17,215 bases of DNA from Oscillospiraceae bacterium (GTDB lineage Bacteria; Bacillota; Clostridia; Oscillospirales; Ruminococcaceae). The DNA lies in the NCBI GenBank assembly GCA_029005335.1, contig JAQXFT010000171.1, positions 1 to 17,215 on the forward strand, given 5' to 3'. Shown here in pieces: positions 1-8,318 of this stretch (positions are counted from its first letter, which is position 1; the number at the start of each line of letters is the position of its first letter). The position numbers and the translations under genes are program-made. The notes beneath the pieces were generated by a model. That model had not been told where the DNA came from, made no database searches, and worked only from the letters and a program-made list of their open reading frames with translations.

Positions 1-30
1 TCTGTTTCCGTATACAGAAAAAGCAAAGTA

Positions 31-71
31 AAGAAAAAGGCTTGAATACGTCATTTATACGCATTCAAGCC
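31..71 (-). terminator. Rho-independent terminator of tRNA-Pro
   Basis: On the minus strand a 12-bp stem (arms 60-71 and 39-50, one G-T wobble) encloses a 9-base loop and is followed by a T-rich run (complement of 31-38). It begins 9 bases past the CCA end of the tRNA, so it should end that transcript. Seen directly in the sequence. Confidence 0.85.
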
Positions 72-80
72 GATTGAATA

Positions 81-157
81 TGGTCGAGGCGACAGGATTC
101 GAACCTGCGGCCTCTGCGTCCCGAACGCAGCACTCTACCAAACTGAGCCACGCCTCG
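81..157 (-). tRNA. tRNA-Pro (anticodon CGG)
   Basis: The minus strand folds into a complete cloverleaf. It has a perfect 7-bp acceptor stem (157-151 with 91-85), a 4-bp D stem, a 5-bp anticodon stem with loop TTCGGGA, a T arm with TTCGAAT, and an encoded CCA (83-81). The anticodon at 123-121 is CGG, which reads the proline codon CCG. The C1-G72 first pair is typical of bacterial tRNA-Pro. It has its own promoter (170-198) and terminator (31-71), so it is a single-gene unit. Confidence 0.97.
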
Positions 158-169
158 CCAACAACTAAC

Positions 170-198
170 ATTATATCATAAAAAAAACAGAATGTCAA
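170..198 (-). promoter_or_regulatory. Sigma-A promoter of tRNA-Pro
   Basis: TTGACA (198-193) and TATAAT (175-170) are separated by exactly 17 bases. Both boxes match the consensus perfectly, as expected for a stable-RNA gene. Transcription should start near 163, about 6 bases before the mature tRNA 5' end at 157. The -35 box lies only 22 bases beyond the stop codon of the regulator gene to its right. Confidence 0.92.
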
Positions 199-220
199 TA
201 GATATTATAAAAATAAAATT

Positions 221-613
221 TTATACTTTACCTGATTTTTTATTGACAGATGTCATAATCAGATGCTTTAATCTGTCGCACGTAGCCTGCGGAAACTCTG
301 TTATAAACTTTATTGTATGCTCCTGAGCCTGTTCGTTCCCGAGCTTCAGAAACTGTCTGAAAAAGATATATATTTCGTTGTAATTCTTCATAAGCTCATC
401 AACAACTTTTATTCCCTCATCAGTAAATTCAACGCTGTTGCAGTAATTCTTGTATACAAGCCCGCAATCTGCAAGACATCGAAGTGTCTTGCTTACACTG
501 GGACGGGAAACATTAAGGTAATTCGCAATTGTAACACACCTTACTTTTTCTCCGGTATGCCTGAGCTGATAAATTGCTATAAGATATTTAATCTGTCCGC
601 CGCAAAGATTCAA
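221..613 (-). CDS. DtxR/MntR-like HTH regulator without the usual metal ligands
   Basis: This 130-residue protein has a winged helix-turn-helix (about residues 9-70, recognition-helix region RPSVSKTLRCL) and a following helix. The arrangement resembles the DNA-binding and dimer parts of DtxR/MntR repressors. Aligned by eye to MntR, the metal ligands are missing: Asp8 and Glu11 fall on Lys9 and Ile12, and His77 falls on an Asn in KNYNEIY. The protein instead has six cysteines (4, 26, 46, 50, 58, 112). The start is TTG at 613-611, supported by GGGAGG just upstream that overlaps the pgsA stop codon; no better start exists. It is the last gene of the pgsA-recA cluster, 12 bases after pgsA. No convincing terminator follows. 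Alternatives are a MarR- or Rrf2-like regulator; the inducing signal is unknown. Confidence 0.72.
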   Translation of the reverse strand: MNLCGGQIKYLIAIYQLRHTGEKVRCVTIANYLNVSRPSVSKTLRCLADCGLVYKNYCNSVEFTDEGIKVVDELMKNYNEIYIFFRQFLKLGNEQAQEHTIKFITEFPQATCDRLKHLIMTSVNKKSGKV

Positions 614-625
614 AAACGTCCCTCC

Positions 626-1216
626 CTATTTGTCGGAATCTATAAGATTCCAGTAAGCTTTAAGATATATTATACCCGAAATTACTGTGAGAATTGTCGA
701 AATCCATATCATTGAGGATATAAAAATTCCTGATATGCTGTAAAAGGTATCATTCAGATTAAGTCCGAAGCCTCCGAAATCATAGACAAAAACAAGCCAT
801 GCATTTATTCCGATAATTGTAACCATAGTAAAAGCTGTTTTAAGCTTCCCCCACATTCCGGCGGCAACAACTACTCCGCTGTTTGCCGCAAGAAGCCTGA
901 GTCCGGATACCATAAATTCCCTTGCGGTTATTATTATAAGCGGTATTGCACTCATGCCCACTTCATCAATATCTACAAATACGGCAAGTGCTGCCATTAC
1001 AAGGACTTTATCCGCAAGGGGGTCAAGAAACTTTCCGAAATTTGTTATGAGATTATTTTTTCTTGCAATATGCCCGTCAAGAGCATCTGTTATGGAAGCT
1101 GCTGAAAATATTACAAGTGCAATCAGAAAATGACAAGGCACATCAATATACATGAACAATAAGAAAAACGGTACAAGGATAACTCTTATCAACGTAAGCT
1201 TATTTGCAAGATTCAT
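626..1216 (-). CDS. pgsA: CDP-diacylglycerol--glycerol-3-phosphate 3-phosphatidyltransferase
   Basis: PgsA makes phosphatidylglycerol phosphate from CDP-diacylglycerol and glycerol-3-phosphate, the committed step to phosphatidylglycerol in the cytoplasmic membrane. The protein is 196 residues, the usual family length, and strongly hydrophobic with about five or six membrane segments. It carries the full CDP-alcohol phosphatidyltransferase motif, D-x2-D-G-x2-A-R-x8-G-x3-D-x3-D, at residues 44-69 (Asp44, Asp47, Gly48, Ala51, Arg52, Gly61, Asp65, Asp69). The ATG at 1216-1214 overlaps the rimO stop by one base (TGATG), so translation is probably coupled to rimO. The rimO-pgsA order is common in Clostridia. 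Confidence 0.95.
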   Translation of the reverse strand: MNLANKLTLIRVILVPFFLLFMYIDVPCHFLIALVIFSAASITDALDGHIARKNNLITNFGKFLDPLADKVLVMAALAVFVDIDEVGMSAIPLIIITAREFMVSGLRLLAANSGVVVAAGMWGKLKTAFTMVTIIGINAWLVFVYDFGGFGLNLNDTFYSISGIFISSMIWISTILTVISGIIYLKAYWNLIDSDK

Positions 1217-2544
1217 CAGAATATCACCTCTCCAATCAGGTCATAATCAAGCGTGTCAACAATTTCTATTCTAACATAGTCTCCTATATTGAGATGCCTT
1301 TCAGACATAAAGAATATTTTTCCGTCAATATCAGGGGCATCTGCTTTTGTGCGTCCGAAATAACATTCTCCGTACTGGTCAAAGCCTTCAACAACTGCCT
1401 CAAGCTGTTTTCCAAGAAGGGATTTGTTATTTTTCGCACTTATAAGCATCTGCTGCTGCATAATCATTTCTGCTCTGTGGAATTTTACATCATCATCAAG
1501 CTGTCCCTCAAACTCAGCAGCTTTAGTACCTTCCTCCTGCGAATATGGAAAGCACCCGAGACGGTCAAATTTCATCTCCTGTACAAATTCCGAAAGCTCT
1601 GTGAACTGCTCTTCAGTCTCACCGGGGAATCCTGTAATAAGAGTTGTTCTGAGTACAATATCCGGAATTTTTCTTCTGATTTTTTCAATAAGGCTTTTAA
1701 GTTCATTATAGCTTCCATGACGGTTCATTCTTCTGAGAACTTCTTCATTGCAATGCTGTATAGGAATATCAAGATATTTTACAATTTTTTCCTCGTCTGC
1801 TATTGCGTCAAGAAGTTCATCTGTTATGCGTTCGGGATAACAATAAAGCACTCTTATCCATTTTAATCCGTCTATTCTTGCAAGACTCCGGAGAAGCTCG
1901 GGGAGCATTGATTTTCCGTACAAATCCTCGCCATAGCGTGTTGTATCCTGAGCTATAACCACTATCTCGGTAACTCCGTTATCCGCAAGCCAGTGTGCCT
2001 CATCAAGAACGTCCTCAATCGGAACACTGCGGAATTTTCCTCTTATCTGCGGAATCGCACAATAAGTACAGCAGTTACTGCACCCCTCTGCAATTTTAAG
2101 ATACGCAAAAAAAGGAAGTGTTGATATAATACGCTCTCCCGTTAATTCTGCATCAAGCTTAGGGGCAAAGTGAATCACTCTTTCATCAGCAAGAACCTTA
2201 TCAAGAATATCAACAATATCTTTATTGTCTCCTATACCTACTACCGCATCAGCTTCAGGAAAAAGCTCCGCAGTTTCCTCCTTATAGCGTTCGGAAAGAC
2301 AGCCGGTAACTATAATTTTTTTAAGTGTGCCGTCATTTTTGAGCTTTCCGAGTTCTATAATAGTTTCAATAGCCTCTTCCTTTGCTGATTGTATGAATCC
2401 GCAGGTGTTTACTACTGCAACATCAGCCAGCCCCGGTTCGGTAACAAGCTGATATCCTCTCTGGCGAAGTTTATATAACATTCTTTCAGAATCCACAAGA
2501 TTTTTTGAGCAACCAAGTGAAACCATTCCAACTTTTATGGGCAT
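1216..2544 (-). CDS. rimO: Ribosomal protein S12 methylthiotransferase RimO
   Basis: RimO is a radical-SAM enzyme that adds a methylthio group to an aspartate of ribosomal protein S12. The 442-residue protein has the N-terminal UPF0004 domain with cluster cysteines Cys12, Cys48 and Cys82. The radical-SAM motif C-x3-C-x2-C follows at Cys155, Cys159 and Cys162 (EGCSNCCTYCAIP). A C-terminal TRAM-like domain covers about residues 375-442. I chose the ATG at 2544 because AAAGGA lies about 8 bases upstream and the conserved sequence starts there. The longer frame to 2580 adds 12 residues that overlap recX. The recX stop is one base before this ATG. MiaB, the tRNA paralog, is the main alternative, but the SLGCSKNLVDSE start fits RimO. 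Confidence 0.95.
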   Translation of the reverse strand: MPIKVGMVSLGCSKNLVDSERMLYKLRQRGYQLVTEPGLADVAVVNTCGFIQSAKEEAIETIIELGKLKNDGTLKKIIVTGCLSERYKEETAELFPEADAVVGIGDNKDIVDILDKVLADERVIHFAPKLDAELTGERIISTLPFFAYLKIAEGCSNCCTYCAIPQIRGKFRSVPIEDVLDEAHWLADNGVTEIVVIAQDTTRYGEDLYGKSMLPELLRSLARIDGLKWIRVLYCYPERITDELLDAIADEEKIVKYLDIPIQHCNEEVLRRMNRHGSYNELKSLIEKIRRKIPDIVLRTTLITGFPGETEEQFTELSEFVQEMKFDRLGCFPYSQEEGTKAAEFEGQLDDDVKFHRAEMIMQQQMLISAKNNKSLLGKQLEAVVEGFDQYGECYFGRTKADAPDIDGKIFFMSERHLNIGDYVRIEIVDTLDYDLIGEVIF

Positions 2545-2545
2545 T

Positions 2546-3175
2546 TTATAAATCCTTTCTTTTTTCAAAATAATTGTCAATAGCTTTATTTATATCATCA
2601 AAGCCGTATCCCGAACGGACAAGCGAGCTTTTTACTTTATCAATATTTTTTTTGTCATTCGGGTCTTCAAGGTAACGGGAATACTTCTTTTCAAGAAGTT
2701 CAGAAATATTTTCCTCCGCACAGTCTGAATAGGGTTCAAGAGCCGTTTCCGCAACTTCTCCCATTATTCCCTTATTATACATCTCACGCCTTGCACGGTT
2801 TATTCCGAATTTTTTTATTTCGATATATTTTCTTGCAAGATTTTCGGCATAGCGTCTGTCATTAATCATACCGCCCCTTACAAGCTTATCCATAACTTCA
2901 AAGCATAAATCTTCATTCTTGTATACTCCAAGGAGCTTTTTGAAAAGCTCCCTGTATGAGTAATCACGGTAATCAAGAAGATACAGCGAATACTGATAGG
3001 CTTTTCTTCTGTTGGACAAATATATTATCTCTTCCATCTTTTCCTCATCAAGTTCAGTGTCTGTATTTATATGGAAGTCATGAATAATATCTATATGAAG
3101 ATATATTTTTTTTTCGTCGTCAACAGTTACCTCATATGAAGAACCCTTGTATTTTTTTATAGCTGTAATTTTCAT
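2546..3175 (-). CDS. recX: Regulatory protein RecX
   Basis: RecX binds RecA filaments and modulates recombinase activity. The 209-residue protein has the three-helix repeats of the family, with the hallmark stretch MINDRRYAENLARKYI near residues 103-118. It also has a basic, charged composition. It lies 2 bases after recA. No good ribosome binding site precedes its ATG (the nearest GAGGA is more than 20 bases upstream, inside recA). It is therefore probably translated by reinitiation after recA, which would keep it below RecA levels. That last point is inference. Confidence 0.9.
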   Translation of the reverse strand: MKITAIKKYKGSSYEVTVDDEKKIYLHIDIIHDFHINTDTELDEEKMEEIIYLSNRRKAYQYSLYLLDYRDYSYRELFKKLLGVYKNEDLCFEVMDKLVRGGMINDRRYAENLARKYIEIKKFGINRARREMYNKGIMGEVAETALEPYSDCAEENISELLEKKYSRYLEDPNDKKNIDKVKSSLVRSGYGFDDINKAIDNYFEKRKDL

Positions 3176-3177
3176 AA

Positions 3178-4368
3178 TTATTCAGTAGGGCTGAATTCCT
3201 CAAAATCATCATCAGCATCAACCATAACATCATCAATATTCTTTTCAGCAGTATCTTCAATACTGTTCAGGGCGGAAGCCTGATTTACAGCTCTTTCAAG
3301 CCTGTCGTCCTTTTTGTCTTTTCTTACAGCTGAAAGAAGTTCATCTTTTTTCTGAAGAATCTGTTCCTCAACCTCTTTCATAAAATCGGGGTCGTTGTGC
3401 AGAAGCTCCTTGATTTTGTCACGTCCCTGACCGAGCTTCTGACCGTTATAGCTGAACCATGAACCGCTTTTCTTTATTATATCCAAATCTACAGCAAGGT
3501 CGAGGACTTCACCGTCTCTGGAGATTCCCTTTCCGTACATAACATCAAATTCACATTCCTTGAAAGGAGGTGCTACCTTATTTTTTACTACCTTGCACTT
3601 GGTTCTGTTTCCGATGATTTCAGTACCGTTCTTTATAGCTTCGCCTCGTCTTACTTCGATACGGACTGAAGAATAGAATTTCAATGCACGTCCGCCCGGA
3701 GTAGTTTCGGGATTGCCGTACATAACACCAATTTTTTCACGAATCTGATTTATAAATATTGCAACACAGTTTGATTTTGAAATAGATGCTGTAAGCTTTC
3801 TCATAGCCTGAGACATAAGACGTGCAAGCTGTCCGACATGATTATCACCCATTTCACCGTCGATTTCGGCACGTGTAGTCATAGCTGCTACGGAGTCAAG
3901 CACTATAACGTCAATTGCTCCGGAACGCACAAGAGCTTCAGCAATCTCGAGTGCCTGTTCACCGCTGTCAGGCTGTGATACAATAAGGTTATCCGTATCA
4001 ACTCCGAGTGCAGAAGCATAGTTCGGGTCGAGAGCGTGTTCAACATCTATGAAAGCTACTTCTCCGCCCATTTTCTGAGCTTCTGCGATTATATGAAGTG
4101 ATACTGTAGTCTTTCCGGAGCTTTCAGGTCCGTATATTTCAACAATACGTCCTCTTGGTACTCCTCCTATACCGAGTGCGAGGTCAAGAGTCATAGAGCC
4201 TGTCGGTATTGCGTCCACATTAAGAGCCTTATTCTGTCCCAGACGCATTACTGCTCCTGCACCGTATTTTTTTTCAATCTGAGACATTGCAGCTTTAAGA
4301 GCTTCCTTTTTGTTGTCATCATTGACCTTTATCACTGCTTTTTTTGTTGTGAGTTCCTTTTTAGCCAT
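3178..4368 (-). CDS. recA: Recombinase RecA
   Basis: RecA is the ATP-dependent strand-exchange protein and the SOS co-protease. The protein is 396 residues, longer than the roughly 350 typical of the family because of an acidic C-terminal tail ending DDDFEEFSPTE. The Walker A motif GPESSGKTT is at residues 80-88, and the core motifs FIDVEHALDP, VIVLDSVAAM and INQIREKIGVM are present. AGGAGG is centred about 13 bases before the ATG, inside the last codons of prmC. I see no LexA-type operator immediately upstream, as expected for an internal operon gene. The loop reading TTRAEIDGEMGDNHVG differs slightly from the more common VPKAEI form. Confidence 0.99.
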   Translation of the reverse strand: MAKKELTTKKAVIKVNDDNKKEALKAAMSQIEKKYGAGAVMRLGQNKALNVDAIPTGSMTLDLALGIGGVPRGRIVEIYGPESSGKTTVSLHIIAEAQKMGGEVAFIDVEHALDPNYASALGVDTDNLIVSQPDSGEQALEIAEALVRSGAIDVIVLDSVAAMTTRAEIDGEMGDNHVGQLARLMSQAMRKLTASISKSNCVAIFINQIREKIGVMYGNPETTPGGRALKFYSSVRIEVRRGEAIKNGTEIIGNRTKCKVVKNKVAPPFKECEFDVMYGKGISRDGEVLDLAVDLDIIKKSGSWFSYNGQKLGQGRDKIKELLHNDPDFMKEVEEQILQKKDELLSAVRKDKKDDRLERAVNQASALNSIEDTAEKNIDDVMVDADDDFEEFSPTE

Positions 4369-4373
4369 TTAAT

Positions 4374-5234
4374 TTAATCCTCCTGTTTAACTCCGGATAC
4401 TACCCGTATTATTCCGGCAGTATCCTTAATAAATTCTGTCTGGTTAAAATTATTTGATTTGAGTATATCAGATACGCTTTCATGCTGATTCATACCGATT
4501 TCATATACAATCATTCCACCGGATTTCAGTATCTTTTTCCATAACGGAGTAATTCGCTGATAGAAATATAATCCGTCTTCACCGGCATAGAGGGCGGTTA
4601 TGGGTTCAAATCGCACTTCCGGCTGAAGCTCACGCATATCCTGTCTTGTGAGATAGGGCGGATTTGATACTATTATATCAAAATCCTTGAAATTATCTGT
4701 ATACTTATCTTCAAGAACATCGGCTTCCATTATTTTTATATCAGCCTGATTAAGCTTTGCATTATATTCAAGATATTCAAGTGCAATTCCTGAATTTTCA
4801 AGAGCATATATTTCGGAATCAGGCATTTCCTTTTTAAGAGCAATTGCGATACACCCTGTACCACTGCATAAATCAATTATTTTCGGGGATTTGATATTAT
4901 TCTTACGGCATATATCAAGCACATAGTCAATAAGAGTTTCGGTATCCTGACGGGGTATCAGTACACCCTCTCCGACCTTGAACCTATAGCCGTAAAATTC
5001 CCATTCACCCAGAATATATTGTATCGGAAAGCCTTTTTTACGCTTTTCAGTCATATCCTGTATGTTATCAAGAATACTTTCGGGTACTGCTGAATCCCGA
5101 TTCATAAGGATTCGGGGAAGCTCAGAGTCAAAAGCTTTTTCAATAATCAATTTTGCCTCAAAAGCGTATGTATCGATATTCATAAGCCTGAGAACTGATT
5201 TCAGATTTGTATAAAGCTCTCCGATTGTTACCAT
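4374..5234 (-). CDS. prmC: Release factor glutamine methyltransferase PrmC
   Basis: PrmC methylates the glutamine of the GGQ motif in peptide-chain release factors 1 and 2, using S-adenosylmethionine. The 286-residue protein has an N-terminal helical domain and a Rossmann methyltransferase domain. The latter has the SAM loop DLCSGTGCIAIAL and the substrate motif SNPPY (in IIVSNPPYLTRQDM) that contacts the target glutamine. Its ATG overlaps the end of the DUF1385 gene by 7 bases. The pairing of a DUF1385 protein with prmC is recurrent in Clostridia, although the usual partner prfA is not in this window. Confidence 0.95.
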   Translation of the reverse strand: MVTIGELYTNLKSVLRLMNIDTYAFEAKLIIEKAFDSELPRILMNRDSAVPESILDNIQDMTEKRKKGFPIQYILGEWEFYGYRFKVGEGVLIPRQDTETLIDYVLDICRKNNIKSPKIIDLCSGTGCIAIALKKEMPDSEIYALENSGIALEYLEYNAKLNQADIKIMEADVLEDKYTDNFKDFDIIVSNPPYLTRQDMRELQPEVRFEPITALYAGEDGLYFYQRITPLWKKILKSGGMIVYEIGMNQHESVSDILKSNNFNQTEFIKDTAGIIRVVSGVKQED

Positions 5235-6160
5235 ACGTCCTCCTCAAGGTTCTTCGGAATACAGGGTTTAAGGGCTTCGATTGCAACTTCTATCTGCGAA
5301 TCATCAGGTTCACGTGTTGTAATTCTCTGCATTGCAAGTCCGGGGGCGGAAAGTATTTCTGTAAACAGATTGTCATGATTTCCTGCCAGTCTTATGCACT
5401 CATAGGATATTCCGACTACTACCGGAAGAAGTATAATGCTTGCAAGAACTCTCTGCCATACTATCGTAAACGGTATAAAGCACATCACAAATACGCTTAC
5501 TATAAGAACTATAAATATAAAGCTTGTTCCGCATCTCTTGTGAAATCTTGTCTGCTTTCTGACGTTTTCGACTGTAAGCGGAAGCTGTGCTTCATGACAG
5601 GCTATAGTTTTATGCTCTGCTCCGTGATATTCATACTGTCTGCGTATATCCTTCATAAGTGCGGTAAGAGCCATATAGGATACAAATATAATTATTTTGA
5701 CTATGCCCTCAACAAGTGAACGGATTATTCTTGAATCCGTAAGAGGCTTTATAAAGCCTACTATCCATTTTGGAAGAAACATAAACAATCCGAGGGCAAT
5801 TACTACTCCGAGAATCATTCCGACATACATCATGATACTTATAAGAGTATTTTCACCTTTGGTAAGTTCTTCTTCCTTTTCTTCGGGAGTCATCTGCTTG
5901 TCAGCGGATTTCATAAGGTATTTATATCCTTTTATCATGGAGCTTACGAAATTAAAGCTTCCTCTTATGAAGGGAGTTTTTTTGTACCATGGGGCATCTT
6001 TTCCGTTTTTCTCCTCCCATGTCTCAACGTCAATAGTTCCGTCAGGAAGTCTGCATGCCATTGCACCTGTATTTACTCCCAGCATCATAATGCCTTCGAT
6101 AAGTGCCTGACCGCCTATTTTCGATTTGAATTTTTCATTGCTGTTATTTTGTCTGCTCAT
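5228..6160 (-). CDS. DUF1385 (YqhQ-type) membrane protein
   Basis: The 310-residue protein matches the DUF1385 family by its N-terminal IGGQALIEGIMMLG stretch and the conserved block YHGAEHKTIACHEAQ near residues 177-193. About four hydrophobic segments are visible (roughly 105-135, 145-167, 210-230 and 233-252). It is therefore a cytoplasmic membrane protein with a soluble N-terminal part. The biochemical function of the family is not established to my knowledge. The ATG at 6160 lies inside the end of the histidine kinase gene (17-base overlap), preceded by AAAAGGG. It is translated together with the kinase and prmC. Confidence 0.88.
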   Translation of the reverse strand: MSRQNNSNEKFKSKIGGQALIEGIMMLGVNTGAMACRLPDGTIDVETWEEKNGKDAPWYKKTPFIRGSFNFVSSMIKGYKYLMKSADKQMTPEEKEEELTKGENTLISIMMYVGMILGVVIALGLFMFLPKWIVGFIKPLTDSRIIRSLVEGIVKIIIFVSYMALTALMKDIRRQYEYHGAEHKTIACHEAQLPLTVENVRKQTRFHKRCGTSFIFIVLIVSVFVMCFIPFTIVWQRVLASIILLPVVVGISYECIRLAGNHDNLFTEILSAPGLAMQRITTREPDDSQIEVAIEALKPCIPKNLEEDVW

Positions 6161-7589
6161 TTGATTTTCCCTTTTCTGACTTTAGTCTGTTTTCGGACGG
6201 AAGCGTTATAATAACAGTAGTTCCGACATTTTCCTTGCTTCTGACCTCAAGAGTACCCTTATGCATTGTAATAATTTCATCGGCAACCGCCAGACCGATT
6301 CCCGAACCTCTGCGGGTATGATTTGCCTTGAAAAATTTGGTTTTTACCTTAGGCAAATCGGATTCCCTGATTCCGCACCCTGTATCAGCTACTGTTATAA
6401 TAATTTTATCATTTCTGCTCTCTGCTGTAACAGTAACAGTATCTCCGGCTGAGGAATATTTTATTGCATTATCTATTATATTTATAAAAACCTGACGTAT
6501 TCTGTTTTTGTCTCCGAATACAAAGGGAAGCATATCAGGTTCATCATAGATGATTTTTATATTTTCACGTTTGGCTTTATCACTGTATATAAGTACAGCG
6601 TCTCCAAGCTCCGCAAGAATATCCATTGTCGCACTCTGAAGCGTAAAATGTCCGTTCTGCATTCTTGAAAAGTCAAGAAGCTCCTCAACCATCTGCGAAA
6701 GACGTTCGGTTTCATTCATGATAACACTTATTCCCTTTTTCATTGTATCAGAATCAGGACAGTCATCATACGACATAGTTTCCGCCCAGCCCTTTATTGC
6801 AGTAAGAGGCGTGCGGAGTTCGTGGGATACAGACGATATAAATTCATTTTTCATAGCCTCTGTATTTGAAAGCTCATCAGCCATATAGTTTATACTTGTA
6901 CAGAGGTCGCCTATTTCGTCATGACTGTTATTGGCTATTCTTACGGAAAAATCTCCCATAGCATATTTTTTTGTAATATTGCTTATCTGCTGTATCGGCT
7001 TCAGTATAGAGCCTATAAAGAAAAATCCCGTAAAAATCATTATAAGTATAATGGCGAGGCATACTCCGGTAGCCAGAAATATATAATTTGATACGGCACT
7101 GTCTATAGCTGTCAGTGATACAACCATTCTGACTGCACTGTATTCGCTGTTTATAGAAGATATAGGAACAGATACCGCCATAATTTTTTCGCCTCTCGGA
7201 AGCTTTCCGACCCAGTATCCTGTTTTTCCTCCTGCGACAAGCTCATCATAATCCGGCATGGATACATCTTCATCAGGAGAAAATCCCGATGACGTAATAA
7301 CTATTTTTCCCTTTGAGTTTATCGCCATAAGCTCCATTTTATCTTTTTCGTTGAAATTTTCAAGAGTAGTACGGATTTCCGTATTGAAATTCGCTGAGCT
7401 GTCCTGAGCGTGTATGCTCAGAATACTTGTCAGTGCGTTTATTTTTGATACAAGATATTGTCTGGCTGAGCTGTAATAATAATTCTGTATGGCATATATA
7501 AACGTCATTTCTATAACTATAAGCGTCAGGAATACAAGTCCCAGATTGTTAAAAATCCAGCGTTTTGTAATACTTTTTTTCAGAGCCAT
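6144..7589 (-). CDS. Sensor histidine kinase (HAMP, HisKA, HATPase)
   Basis: This is a membrane histidine kinase of 481 residues. TM1 is at about 14-36, an extracellular sensor region of about 130 residues follows, and TM2 is at about 170-194. A HAMP linker spans about 192-245. The phosphoacceptor box SSVSHELRTPLTAIKGW has His256. The ATP-binding domain shows the N box (INIIDNAIKYS), a G1 box (DTGCGI) and a G2 box (GSGIGLAV). There is no PAS domain, unlike WalK. The architecture is PhoR/ResE-like with an extracytoplasmic, possibly single-Cache, sensor. It starts one base after the response regulator, its obvious partner. The signal is unknown. Confidence 0.93.
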   Translation of the reverse strand: MALKKSITKRWIFNNLGLVFLTLIVIEMTFIYAIQNYYYSSARQYLVSKINALTSILSIHAQDSSANFNTEIRTTLENFNEKDKMELMAINSKGKIVITSSGFSPDEDVSMPDYDELVAGGKTGYWVGKLPRGEKIMAVSVPISSINSEYSAVRMVVSLTAIDSAVSNYIFLATGVCLAIILIMIFTGFFFIGSILKPIQQISNITKKYAMGDFSVRIANNSHDEIGDLCTSINYMADELSNTEAMKNEFISSVSHELRTPLTAIKGWAETMSYDDCPDSDTMKKGISVIMNETERLSQMVEELLDFSRMQNGHFTLQSATMDILAELGDAVLIYSDKAKRENIKIIYDEPDMLPFVFGDKNRIRQVFINIIDNAIKYSSAGDTVTVTAESRNDKIIITVADTGCGIRESDLPKVKTKFFKANHTRRGSGIGLAVADEIITMHKGTLEVRSKENVGTTVIITLPSENRLKSEKGKSNEQTK

Positions 7590-7590
7590 A

Positions 7591-8295
7591 TTATTTTACA
7601 TCATTCCATTTATAGCCATAGCCCCATATAGTCATTATATATTTTGGGCTTGAGGGTTCTTCCTCTATTTTCATTCTTATGCGTCTTATATTGACATCGA
7701 CTATCTTGTCATCACCGTAATAGCTCTCTCCCCATATATGATTAAGTATGCTTGAACGGTCAAGAGCCGTATTTTTATTCTTCATGAAGTATTCGAGAAT
7801 CTGATATTCGACCTGTGTCAAATCAATAGGCACTCCGTTTTTTGATACGGTACGGCTTTTGAGATTAAGTACAAAAGGCCCTGATTCCACTATTGAAAGG
7901 CTGTTTTCATCTTTAATAAAGCTCATGCATACACGCCTGTATATTGCATCAACCCTTGCTGTAAGCTCCGAAGGCGAAAAGGGCTTTGTTATATAGTCAT
8001 CAGCCCCAATCATCAGACCGCTTACCTTATCCATCTCCTGAGACCTTGCTGTAAGCATTATTATTCCCAGTGTTGAGCTTTTTTCACGGAGCTTTTTGCA
8101 TACCTGAAAGCCGTCCATTCCCGGCATCATGATGTCAAGCAGGACTATATCAAAATCTCCCTGTTCCCTTTCAAAGGTTTCGAGAGCTGATTCTCCGCAG
8201 TTTACATCAACTACCTCATATCCGGCACGCCTCAGATTTATAACGACAAATTCCCTTATAGGGTCTTCATCTTCACATACAAGAATACGTTTCAA
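7591..8295 (-). CDS. OmpR/PhoB-family response regulator
   Basis: The 234-residue protein has a receiver domain with acidic pocket Glu8/Asp9, phosphoacceptor Asp54 (LLDIMMPGMDG), Thr82 and Lys104. A C-terminal winged helix of the OmpR type follows (about 135-232, ending IWGYGYKWNDVK). It is the partner of the adjacent histidine kinase. The start is TTG at 8295-8293, encoding the typical opening MKRILVCEDE. AGGAG lies 10 bases upstream, and the nearby ATGs at 8305 and 8315 are out of frame. A 209-base region separates it from the lipoprotein gene upstream. Whether it has its own promoter or is read from the citrate synthase promoter is not clear. Confidence 0.95.
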   Translation of the reverse strand: MKRILVCEDEDPIREFVVINLRRAGYEVVDVNCGESALETFEREQGDFDIVLLDIMMPGMDGFQVCKKLREKSSTLGIIMLTARSQEMDKVSGLMIGADDYITKPFSPSELTARVDAIYRRVCMSFIKDENSLSIVESGPFVLNLKSRTVSKNGVPIDLTQVEYQILEYFMKNKNTALDRSSILNHIWGESYYGDDKIVDVNIRRIRMKIEEEPSSPKYIMTIWGYGYKWNDVK

Positions 8296-8318
8296 AAAAT
8301 GTCATCTCCTGTCATATA

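Noticed and set aside
1..18. A small palindrome, TCTGT...ACAGA, at the left edge.
   Set aside because: Only 5 pairs, cut off from its context by the window edge, and not linked to any gene I can see.
200..226. An AT-only inverted repeat after the DtxR-like gene as a terminator.
   Set aside because: The stem has only A-T pairs and lies just ahead of the tRNA promoter. Stability is too low to claim it.
2545..2580. A longer RimO starting at 2580.
   Set aside because: The extra 12 residues overlap recX and have no family match, while the ATG at 2544 has a well-placed ribosome site.
3600..3900. Slight divergence in the RecA loop (TTRAEIDGEMGDNHVG) as a sign of an unusual recombinase.
   Set aside because: All nucleotide- and DNA-binding motifs are present. 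The change looks like lineage variation.
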